Below the pieces are notes generated by a model. The model did no database searches, was not told the DNA's origin, and worked only from the letters and a program-made list of their open reading frames with translations. Below, in pieces: positions 1 to 6,480 of a stretch of DNA of 7,096 nucleotides; the first letter of the stretch is position 1; every line of letters begins with the position of its first letter. The stretch spans positions 1-7,096 of the forward strand of contig JAJDCF010000039.1 of NCBI GenBank assembly GCA_029260955.1, written 5' to 3'. Both the position numbers and the translations under genes were made by a program. This DNA is from Patescibacteria group bacterium (GTDB lineage: Bacteria > Patescibacteriota > Gracilibacteria > UM-FILTER-43-11).

Positions 1-1
1 C

Positions 2-2701
2 ATGGGGGAAAAAGGGATTGGTCGTCTGGCAATTTCTGCGATTGGCCCTCAAGTGTTAATCCTAACACGAGCTCTCAGAGCTGATGAAACATACTCTCTT
101 GTAGTCTCTTTTATAAACTGGGATATATTCGGCTTGCCAGGTTTAGTTCTCGAGGATATTCATATTCCTATCTATGAGTTTGAAGACAACAACTTGCCGG
201 ATCTGGACACTGTTCAGAAGCTAGTTAGAGAGGTGGTTGAAAGCCTAGCTGATGCCAAAAATAAAATAGATGATGCTGAATACCAAAGAATTCTCGAACA
301 ATTGAAATCATTCCGGATTGATCCTACTGAATGGGATAACTTTTTTGATGACCTTCTTTTAAGTGATAACTCAACAGGCACTCATTTTTATATCAGCCCA
401 GTTGACGAAAGTCTCGCAATCTCTCTTGATAAGGACTACAACACCGCTGATATTTCATCTATGCAAAAAGCGCTACTTGGCTTCACGAACACCATGAACG
501 CTGACGCTCCGCATGTAATAAATACCGCCTTCAGAGACTATAAATCGGAAGATTTGTCGACACCCAACAACCTCATTAACCAAGCAATATTTTTCACGCC
601 TGAAGACTGCGACCAAGCCGACCATCATTTCAGTGGCAGGTTTGATGAATATGGCCAATTTTCTGGGCAGGTAAAAGTTTACAATGAAGAAACATTTAAC
701 CATGAAATCTCTTGGTATGGAGCTAACGGAAAAGAAACCTTATGCGGGCCATTTAGTATAGCAATGCACTATCTCCAGGGTAGCGAACGAGACTCTCTTC
801 TGAGCAGTGATGACTGGGCCCCTCTTCATTCAAAGACCAATATTTTAGGCGGCTTATACATCTACAGAGATGGCATACGCATATTGCCGTATGGAGACAG
901 TGACTACGATTGGTTGGGCATTGAAAAAAGACGAACTAAAAGCGCAAAGTACTATTTTTTCTCTCATCGTTTAATGATGGGATACATAGATATCAGTCAC
1001 AAAAATAATGCGCGACTCAACGAAAAAGCTGGTCGAGAAGGCTTTATTGAAAACAAAGCTTACCGTCAGCTCAAAGATATTCTAATCAATTTTTTACTGC
1101 AGTTCGCCAATGACTTTTTTCGGGTAGATGGAGGCCCAAAATCTGAATTATGGGCACAGCGTAAGGCAGACTTTGATAGAGCACACAAAACAAAACAGAA
1201 AAGAGACAAACAGGCCGAAGGCAAAAAGGAGAACTTCCAAAAAGCGCTCAATAATTTTAATGAAAATAAAATCCATATTCCACGTGATTTAGAAACAATA
1301 CATGCTAAAGCGAAGGAAGAACTACAGTCTTTAAGCTCTGTTGATGACCATGATGAACTAGCCAGAAAAATGCTTGGGATTGAGCGTCTAAGGTCAAAAA
1401 AAATCAACGAGACTGAGGACAGTTATCGCGTCCATAATCCAAAGGGGTTTGCAGTGAAGGCAGACCTTCGCCAAGAGTGGGAGGCTTATCAGGATGAATG
1501 GAACAGGGTCAATGCAGAGTGTTTTCAAGATGCCAAGAAAAAGCTTTCCGATTTAATCGATTCTTATAGGAACGACTATCAGGTCGAATTAAACAAGAGA
1601 GTACGTTTGCAACAAGCAGTAGATGAAATTGCTACCAATGTTGAAAAAACAATAGGCCTGGAATCCAAACAGACGAAAGCTGCCGTCAAGGAAGTTAACA
1701 GCCAAGTTGTTGAACTGACCAGCGAAGTGATGGTGTCTCTGTCCGACTATCTGCGGAGCGTACAAGTTGAATTCTCAAAACTCGACATGTCAAAACTCGG
1801 AGACGATGAACTATTCAAAAAACGGCTTGAGATTGAAGAGAGAATCACCGCAGAGGCACGCCAGCATAAGGAAACCCTTGAAAACGTTCAGTCACAGCTA
1901 AATTCCATTCACTGGAGCAAAGACGAAGATGGCCATATAATTACCCAAGTAGATATAAATGATGCTTTAGAGGATGAACTCGAAGAGCTTAGAGGGCAAA
2001 TAAATGTAGATATTGAACTAAGTCAGCTAGGCCTTGCCGTTGGTGTAATTCACCATGAGTTCACCAACACTGCACGATCAATTAGGGAGAATATAAAAGA
2101 TCTCAAGGCATTAAGTGATGTAAGCGAAAAATACGGTACTTTATATAAAAACTTGCGTGCAAATTTTGAACACCTCGATAACTATCTGTCCCTATTCACA
2201 CCACTAGACAGACGAACGTATAAGACGCAGGAGGATATCCCTTACAAAGATATTTCAACGTTCCTCCTTGATATCTTTAAGGAACGCTTCCGAAGGCACA
2301 ATATTGAACTAAAAACTACAAAGGGGTTTAGCCGACGCAAGATTTTTGCTTGCCGTTCAAAAATATATCCCGTATTCGTCAACATTGTAGACAACGCTGT
2401 TTATTGGCTAAAGCAAACAGAAGACAATATTGATAAAATCATCCGGCTGCATGCGGATGAAGAAGGCTTTTACATTTCTAACAATGGCCCACCCATACAA
2501 GAAGCCATCAAAGAACGGATATTCGAATTGGGATTCTCGAAAAAAGAAACCCCTCATGGTCGCGGCAGAGGGATGGGCCTACACATTACCAAAGATGTCC
2601 TTAAAAGTATTGGTTATGACGTTTTCGTCACTGAACCCCGGGACACTGTGAACGTTACTTTCAGCATCAAAAAAATAGAAAGTGGGGATATTGATGAGTG
2701 A
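2..2701 (+). CDS. Large double-GHKL ATPase: MORC/Hsp90-like N-terminal domain, coiled coil, histidine-kinase-like C-terminus (5' end outside window)
   Basis: The reading frame is open at the left edge, so the Met at position 2 is probably internal. It begins at MGEKGIGRLA, the glycine-rich ATP-lid motif of MORC/Hsp90-type GHKL ATPases; the N-box and the Asp-containing motif should lie upstream. Residues about 290-351 carry the second-half signature of that family (GIRILPYG, DWL, then NEKAGREGFIEN). Residues about 381-640 are highly charged and probably coiled coil. The C-terminus is histidine-kinase-like: an H-box (GVIHHEFTN, H684/H685), an N-box (N794-IVD-N798), a G1-like ISNNGPPI (about 825-832) and a G2 box GRGRGMGLH (853-861). 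In G1 the usual Asp is Asn827 and the second Gly is Pro831. No membrane segment is seen, so it is probably cytosolic. It is likely a nucleotide-driven sensor that passes phosphate to the downstream receiver protein (inference). Family membership is fairly sure; the biological role is not. Confidence 0.85.
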   Translation: MGEKGIGRLAISAIGPQVLILTRALRADETYSLVVSFINWDIFGLPGLVLEDIHIPIYEFEDNNLPDLDTVQKLVREVVESLADAKNKIDDAEYQRILEQLKSFRIDPTEWDNFFDDLLLSDNSTGTHFYISPVDESLAISLDKDYNTADISSMQKALLGFTNTMNADAPHVINTAFRDYKSEDLSTPNNLINQAIFFTPEDCDQADHHFSGRFDEYGQFSGQVKVYNEETFNHEISWYGANGKETLCGPFSIAMHYLQGSERDSLLSSDDWAPLHSKTNILGGLYIYRDGIRILPYGDSDYDWLGIEKRRTKSAKYYFFSHRLMMGYIDISHKNNARLNEKAGREGFIENKAYRQLKDILINFLLQFANDFFRVDGGPKSELWAQRKADFDRAHKTKQKRDKQAEGKKENFQKALNNFNENKIHIPRDLETIHAKAKEELQSLSSVDDHDELARKMLGIERLRSKKINETEDSYRVHNPKGFAVKADLRQEWEAYQDEWNRVNAECFQDAKKKLSDLIDSYRNDYQVELNKRVRLQQAVDEIATNVEKTIGLESKQTKAAVKEVNSQVVELTSEVMVSLSDYLRSVQVEFSKLDMSKLGDDELFKKRLEIEERITAEARQHKETLENVQSQLNSIHWSKDEDGHIITQVDINDALEDELEELRGQINVDIELSQLGLAVGVIHHEFTNTARSIRENIKDLKALSDVSEKYGTLYKNLRANFEHLDNYLSLFTPLDRRTYKTQEDIPYKDISTFLLDIFKERFRRHNIELKTTKGFSRRKIFACRSKIYPVFVNIVDNAVYWLKQTEDNIDKIIRLHADEEGFYISNNGPPIQEAIKERIFELGFSKKETPHGRGRGMGLHITKDVLKSIGYDVFVTEPRDTVNVTFSIKKIESGDIDE
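2684..2701 (+). promoter_or_regulatory. Ribosome binding site and stop/start overlap coupling the ATPase and receiver genes
   Basis: A GGGG run at 2684-2687 lies 6 nt before the ATG at 2694. The ATG falls inside the end of the ATPase gene, whose TGA is at 2699-2701, so the two frames share ATGAGTGA. This spacing decides the start of the receiver gene and suggests translational coupling, which would keep the two partners in fixed ratio. Confidence 0.6.
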
Positions 2702-4322
2702 CACCTTCAATGAGATGTCAAAAACCATTGCTCAGGACTTTATTCAATCCATTCTTTTTGTCGACGACGAAGCCTACAGTACAGAGAAAGGCGATCACTT
2801 GTTTGATGCTAAGCTGATGTGTGCAGAATCAGTAGCGCGAGGCTTTCTTTCTACAGCGTACGCACCAGAGCATCAAGAGGATCTAAAAAATATAGTAGAT
2901 GTTGGCAGGAAAGCAGATGTAATTGTTTTAGATTGGAGAATGGATATCACTGGCGATTCTGATCAAGAACAAGGCGATGATGAGAAAGATGAGGACGTTA
3001 CAGATTTCAGAGGCGCCTTTGCGATTAGCGTAATCAAAGACCTGATTAATAATTCTGAATGTGGTAATGCGGTAGATCAGCTTAAACTAATCTTTATTTA
3101 TACTGGAGAACTAGGGCTAGGGGAGATATGTACTCGTTTAAAAGAAGAATTTGTCATGTTTGACAAGCTTAATGATTACACCCTTTCCTATGGGGGTGTC
3201 AGGATATCAATATGGTTAAAAGAAAGTGTTGCTTCAAGTCTCAAGCATCTGCCTGAAAACAAAAAACGCGTTCGATCCTACACGGAGTTGCTTGATGAGA
3301 TTACTACTGAATACTCCATAATATCGTCTGGTTTGCTGAGCAATACATGTTTGGATGCATTAACTTCACTGAGAAACAATACCTACAAATTACTAGCCAA
3401 TTTTTCCCCTTCTCTAGATCCAGCATTCGTAGCTCATCGAGCGATGCTACATAGGCCTGATGATGCTGGCGATCTTCTGAAAGAAACTATTTGTGGGAAA
3501 TTGAATTCAATCCTTACGGATGCGGATATATCTCAGCGAGTTTCCAATAATAACATACACGATTGGATATTATCCCGAGATTTTGTAGATACAGAAATAA
3601 CAGTTAAAAAAGCAACTACCGATACTAGCGCAATAACAATCACCATTGATAACACGAAGAGGAATCTATGGCAGAACGAGGGTTACGTTGCGGTCCTAAG
3701 CAAGGAACAAAACGGGGAAGGTGATCCCATATTAAAAAGTAAAGAGATTAAGAGATGCGAACGTGAAAAATTGAAAGAACACGCTTGCGCATCATTCACA
3801 CCTCCAAATTTTAACCCAGAGAATTTCAATGAGGAGTTCTCTATATTGACTCATCATAAAAGGAATTACTTATCTACCACTAAAAACCCATCACTTTCCC
3901 TCGGCGTTATGATCAAGGATGGAGATCGTTATCTCCTATGTATTCAACAGAAATGTGACAGTGTGCGGATTCCTGATGGGGAACAGCGGAAATTCCTATT
4001 CCTCCCCATGAAGGAAAATGATCAGAGCTTCGATGTATTATTCAAGAACGAATCTCAAGTTTACGTCCACCTATCTACTTGCTACAAGGAATGTCAAGCC
4101 CTTGAAATTATTAAATTCGATCCTTTTGAAGACTCTGGAATTGTTCAAGCTCAAAAAAGTGGAGATAGTTTTTACTATTTTACTGGCGGGTCAGAGAATC
4201 CAATAAAATACCAATGGATTCTCGATCTAAAAGAAGCGCACGCCCAAAGGATTGTAAATAATTTTGCAGCACAACTTTCCCGTGTCGGCATTGATGAATC
4301 AGAATGGCTTCGTCGCGCTTGA
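2694..4322 (+). CDS. Response-receiver domain protein with uncharacterised C-terminal region, partner of the upstream ATPase
   Basis: The 542-aa product starts with a receiver-like domain (about 17-180). Strand 1 ends in SILFVDDEAY with the acidic pair D24/D25. Strand 3 ends in DVIVLDWRM with D80 as likely phosphoacceptor. Strand 4 ends in IFIYTGE with T137, and K176 in ISIWLKES is the probable conserved Lys. All residues needed for phosphorylation therefore seem present. The loop after D80 (84-104) is long and acidic, with 11 Asp/Glu in 21 residues, unlike the short loop of ordinary receivers. The rest (about 190-542) is helical at first and then looks strand-rich around LGVMIKDGDRYLLCIQQ (404-420). 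No DNA-binding HTH or other known output domain is recognised. It is translationally coupled to the ATPase gene, which argues for a dedicated pair. The phosphorelay is inferred from motifs; the output function is unknown. The GTG at 2682 is a possible but weaker start. Confidence 0.85.
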   Translation: MSDTFNEMSKTIAQDFIQSILFVDDEAYSTEKGDHLFDAKLMCAESVARGFLSTAYAPEHQEDLKNIVDVGRKADVIVLDWRMDITGDSDQEQGDDEKDEDVTDFRGAFAISVIKDLINNSECGNAVDQLKLIFIYTGELGLGEICTRLKEEFVMFDKLNDYTLSYGGVRISIWLKESVASSLKHLPENKKRVRSYTELLDEITTEYSIISSGLLSNTCLDALTSLRNNTYKLLANFSPSLDPAFVAHRAMLHRPDDAGDLLKETICGKLNSILTDADISQRVSNNNIHDWILSRDFVDTEITVKKATTDTSAITITIDNTKRNLWQNEGYVAVLSKEQNGEGDPILKSKEIKRCEREKLKEHACASFTPPNFNPENFNEEFSILTHHKRNYLSTTKNPSLSLGVMIKDGDRYLLCIQQKCDSVRIPDGEQRKFLFLPMKENDQSFDVLFKNESQVYVHLSTCYKECQALEIIKFDPFEDSGIVQAQKSGDSFYYFTGGSENPIKYQWILDLKEAHAQRIVNNFAAQLSRVGIDESEWLRRA

Positions 4323-4358
4323 TATTGGGGTTAAAAGACCAACCTCTAAGCTAAAAAA

Positions 4359-5117
4359 ATGCCTAGAAACTGGACAGAACAAGAACTGCTGATTGCAATG
4401 AATCTCTACTGCCGACTCCCATTTGGGCAGTTTGATCAGTCGAATAAGCATATTCGCGAAGTTGCCGAGAAGATGGATCGTCCCCCTAGTTCTCTGTCGA
4501 TGAAACTCTGCAATCTGGCATCACTCGATTCCTACCACCAAGATCGTGGTGTCGTCGGCCTAAAAAGCGTCAGTAACCTTGATCGAAAAGTCTGGGCCGA
4601 CTTTCAGCAGGATTGGTCTGTAATGGCGGAAAAGAGTGAAACTGCATTTGAGGTCTTGATGGGTGGAATAGGTTTGATAGAACCTGCTCCCGAAGTTGAA
4701 CAACCGAGCGGGCCCTCGGAGGTTGAGCGGACGGTAAAAACGCGACGCCTTCAAACCTTTTTCCGAAATGCCGTTTTGGCAAGTTACGAAAATTGTTGCG
4801 CGCTTACGGGGGTGGCCATTCCTCAACTATTGGTCGCCAGTCATATTATCCCGTGGAGCGAAAACGAGGAGCGTCGCGCCGACCCTACCAACGGCCTATG
4901 TCTGAATGTTCTCCACGACAAAGCATTTGATCGTCACTTGATCACGTTTGATGAAAATTACAGGCTGGTGGTTTCCGGTATTTTAAAGAAAGGCGACATC
5001 CCCGAATTCCAATCGTCAAACTTTGCCAAACTCGAAGGCACGACAATAGCACTCCCCCACCGTTTCGCACCTGATTTCCAAGCATTGGAAGAACACCGCA
5101 ACTCCTTTGTTGCGTAG
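4359..5117 (+). CDS. HNH endonuclease, putative restriction-type nuclease
   Basis: The 252-aa protein has two parts. Residues 1-90 match the N-terminal region common to a family of restriction-associated HNH nucleases: NWTEQELLIAMNLYCRLPFG, then RPPSSLSMKLCNLASLDS, then RGVVGLK and a conserved DRKVWADF. This part probably binds DNA or a partner (inference). The C-terminal HNH domain (about 128-250) holds CALTG (147-151), ASHIIPWS with H162, DPTNGLCLN with N178, and LHDKAFD with H186, followed by LITFDENYRLVVS and a closing LPHRFAPDF...HR segment. All catalytic positions are intact and the length looks full. The gene starts 36 nt after the receiver gene without a clear Shine-Dalgarno and ends with tandem stops TAG TAA. 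Local G+C looks higher than in its neighbours, which hints at a separate origin. It is a DNA-cutting effector by family; its target is unknown. Confidence 0.9.
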   Translation: MPRNWTEQELLIAMNLYCRLPFGQFDQSNKHIREVAEKMDRPPSSLSMKLCNLASLDSYHQDRGVVGLKSVSNLDRKVWADFQQDWSVMAEKSETAFEVLMGGIGLIEPAPEVEQPSGPSEVERTVKTRRLQTFFRNAVLASYENCCALTGVAIPQLLVASHIIPWSENEERRADPTNGLCLNVLHDKAFDRHLITFDENYRLVVSGILKKGDIPEFQSSNFAKLEGTTIALPHRFAPDFQALEEHRNSFVA

Positions 5118-5209
5118 TAAGCTTTGCACTTTGCAAACAGAGCGGAAATTAAAGGGAACAGACAAATAATACTCCTACGACGTTGGGAGAAACGAAAGTT
5201 ATAGTAATC

Positions 5210-5671
5210 ATGACTGACTTTATGACTTCCAAGCAACGCAGCCAAACAATGTCCAGAGTCCGCGGATATAATACAAAACCGGAAAAGCGTATCCGTTCTT
5301 ATTTGCATAGTCAGGGCTTCCGATTCAGAATTAATAGTCCAAATCTTCCGGGGAAGCCAGATATTGTGCTAAAAAAACATAATGCCATTATATTTGTTCA
5401 CGGTTGTTTCTGGCATAATCATAAAGGATGTAAAAAATCCAAACTACCCGACACACGAAATGAATTCTGGAAAAATAAAATTGCTGGGACAGTTATGCGG
5501 GATCAAAGAAATATATCTGATCTCGCTAAACAAGGATGGCGAATAGCGGTAGTCTGGGAATGTGGAACCAAAAAAAAGGACGCTTTGGAAAACATCATAA
5601 AAAAACTATCGAAATGGATAATTGAAGGGAAATCAAAGCGAATTGAACTGTCTGGTCTGAAGACATTATAA
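5210..5671 (+). CDS. vsr: Very short patch repair (Vsr) endonuclease
   Basis: The 153-aa product aligns along its length with E. coli Vsr (156 aa), which nicks at T:G mismatches arising from deamination of 5-methylcytosine made by Dcm-type methyltransferases. Key residues fall at nearly the same numbers: E25 in TKPEKRI, D51 in PGKPDIV, H69 in HGCFWHNH, and D98 in VMRDQRN (D97 in E. coli). The likely zinc ligands C66, H71, C74 and C118 are present. Position 63 is Val instead of the Thr of E. coli; as I recall that residue contacts metal through its backbone, so activity need not be lost. The ATG at 5210 is chosen because it gives the same 14-residue lead as E. coli Vsr up to the Met of QTM. 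No good ribosome binding site precedes it; the ATG at 5222 is an alternative. Such genes normally accompany a cytosine-5 methyltransferase, presumably left of the window. Confidence 0.95.
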   Translation: MTDFMTSKQRSQTMSRVRGYNTKPEKRIRSYLHSQGFRFRINSPNLPGKPDIVLKKHNAIIFVHGCFWHNHKGCKKSKLPDTRNEFWKNKIAGTVMRDQRNISDLAKQGWRIAVVWECGTKKKDALENIIKKLSKWIIEGKSKRIELSGLKTL

Positions 5672-5789
5672 AAAGATTTGAGATCTTAAGAATATCAGGG
5701 ATGGGTATTAGTCAGTACATGTTTGCCAAAAGGTGTCTTGCATTATAAATTAATTGTAAGGATCAACTCCTTCTGTGTCCAATTTCTTC

Positions 5790-6125
5790 TCATATAAACA
5801 GTCCTAACCTTTTTGAGGCTTTAAGGATATTCCATTCCTCTAAAGAAGATTTTTTAAAATTGGATATTATTTTTTCAGCAGTGATATTCATCGTAGGCTT
5901 GTCAAGTGTGTGACAGATCTCCAGTATTTCATGCCATATATGATCGTCCTGGTTTAGGTTTTCCGGCTGTAAATCCTTCAAGCCGATTTCTGAGGGAATG
6001 AAAAATTCTTTATCATATAAATATTCCTCAATATCGTTTAAGGAAAGCTGTCCACGAATAATCACGGTATCAAACTCCTTGTAGTTGGATGCATCTCTGT
6101 ATTGGTAAGTGATTAAGGTATTCAT
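5790..6125 (-). CDS. Small protein of unknown function (111 aa)
   Basis: This minus-strand frame begins MNTLITYQYRDASNYKEFDT and ends at a TGA at 5792-5790. It has no signal peptide or membrane segment, so it should be a small soluble protein. An N-terminal strand-rich part (to about residue 50, including FFIPSEIGLKDLQ) is followed by a helical, charged part with DHIWHEILEICHTLD. It resembles small conserved hypothetical proteins I have seen in environmental Gram-negatives, but I cannot name a family or function. The frame stays open upstream to an ATG at 6320, but that extension would be read from the purine-rich repeat tract and yields low-complexity hydrophobic sequence, so the ATG at 6125 is preferred. 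It faces vsr tail to tail with 118 nt between and probably does not belong to the defence block. Confidence 0.65.
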   Translation of the reverse strand: MNTLITYQYRDASNYKEFDTVIIRGQLSLNDIEEYLYDKEFFIPSEIGLKDLQPENLNQDDHIWHEILEICHTLDKPTMNITAEKIISNFKKSSLEEWNILKASKRLGLFI

Positions 6126-6133
6126 AATCAGAC

Positions 6134-6149
6134 TATCTTTTTGAAGATA
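6134..6149 (-). repeat. Short perfect hairpin 8 nt before the start codon of the small gene
   Basis: TATCTT (6134-6139) and AAGATA (6144-6149) form a 6-bp stem with a 4-nt loop, placed 8 nt upstream of the minus-strand ATG where a ribosome binding site would be expected; no clear Shine-Dalgarno is otherwise visible. It could be an operator half-site pair or a hairpin in the mRNA leader. At this length chance is also possible. Confidence 0.3.
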
Positions 6150-6170
6150 TTTAGAATGTGGTGAAAGTGA

Positions 6171-6440
6171 TAGATTTAACCACGAAAGGCACGAAAAATC
6201 ACGAAAAAAAACAAATTCACCGCGAAGACGCAGAGACGCTCCCCGGACAAAAAGCGCCGAGGACAAGAGAGAAAGACTAAGATATAGGTGAAAAGAGGAA
6301 AGGCAAAAAACAAAAGACATTAATCACGCAAAGACGCTAAGAGCGCAAAGAATAGGCACAAGAAACGGAGAGACGGTGAAACGAAGAATCGGGGAGAAAA
6401 AGAGAAAATCACTGAAGTTAAAAAAGAGAAAAAGACTAAT
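6171..6440. repeat. Purine-rich degenerate short-period repeat tract, non-coding
   Basis: Most of the gene-free stretch 6126-6480 is this tract. CACGAAA occurs at 6181, 6190 and 6200 (periods 9 and 10). GACGC follows at 6227 and 6235, and GCAAAG at 6328 and 6345. The plus strand is strongly purine-rich: 46 of 60 bases in 6241-6300 and 48 of 60 in 6361-6420. Similar 'cacgaaa' and 'cgcaaagacgc' tracts are, from memory, scattered between genes in many Gram-negative genomes, and their minus strand often gives spurious hydrophobic or FVFFRDFS-like peptides, as it does here. No RNA gene, promoter or intact mobile element was recognised in it. Confidence 0.6.
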
Positions 6441-6452
6441 GATGGAAGGTAT

Positions 6453-6480
6453 GGCATCTTAAGAAATCATTGGAGATGCT
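6453..6480 (-). terminator. Possible terminator hairpin after the transglutaminase gene
   Basis: GGCATCTT (6453-6460) pairs with GGAGATGCT (ending at 6480): six Watson-Crick pairs flanked by G-T wobbles, with a loop of about 12 nt. On the minus strand it begins immediately after the TGA at 6483-6481. The T-rich stretch that would complete an intrinsic terminator lies some 20 nt further on, within 6421-6435, so the match is imperfect. Confidence 0.3.

Noticed and set aside
2..4. ATG at the left edge as the true start of the ATPase gene
   Set aside because: MGEKGIGRLA is the middle of a GHKL ATP-binding domain in this family; starting there would remove the N-box and Asp motif, so the gene most likely runs in from the left.
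1066..1407. Open antisense frame opposite the coiled-coil region of the ATPase gene
   Set aside because: It mirrors the charged coding strand, shows no family features and has the skewed Ser/Leu-rich composition of a shadow frame.
2682..2693. GTG at 2682 as start of the receiver gene
   Set aside because: The ATG at 2694 has a GGGG motif at suitable spacing and gives the usual short stop/start overlap; the GTG would place that motif inside the coding region.
5123..5137. Hairpin TTTGCA/TGCAAA after the HNH stop as a terminator
   Set aside because: The stem is 6 bp with a 3-nt loop and no T run follows; too weak to call.
5183..5209. TTG at 5183 as start of vsr
   Set aside because: It adds residues not matched in E. 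coli Vsr and has no ribosome binding site upstream; the ATG at 5210 gives the same lead length as E. coli Vsr.
5673..5772. Two 5-bp inverted repeats (AAGAT/ATCTT at 5673-5687, AAGGA/TCCTT at 5758-5772) as terminators between the convergent genes
   Set aside because: The stems are short and A/T-rich or lack a following T run, and are expected by chance in sequence of this composition.
6126..6320. N-terminal extension of the small minus-strand gene with a hydrophobic, signal-like segment
   Set aside because: It is translated from the purine-rich repeat tract, which yields such peptides by composition alone.
6181..6350. CRISPR-like array
   Set aside because: Units are only 5-7 nt, with irregular spacing of 8-17 nt and no unique spacers.
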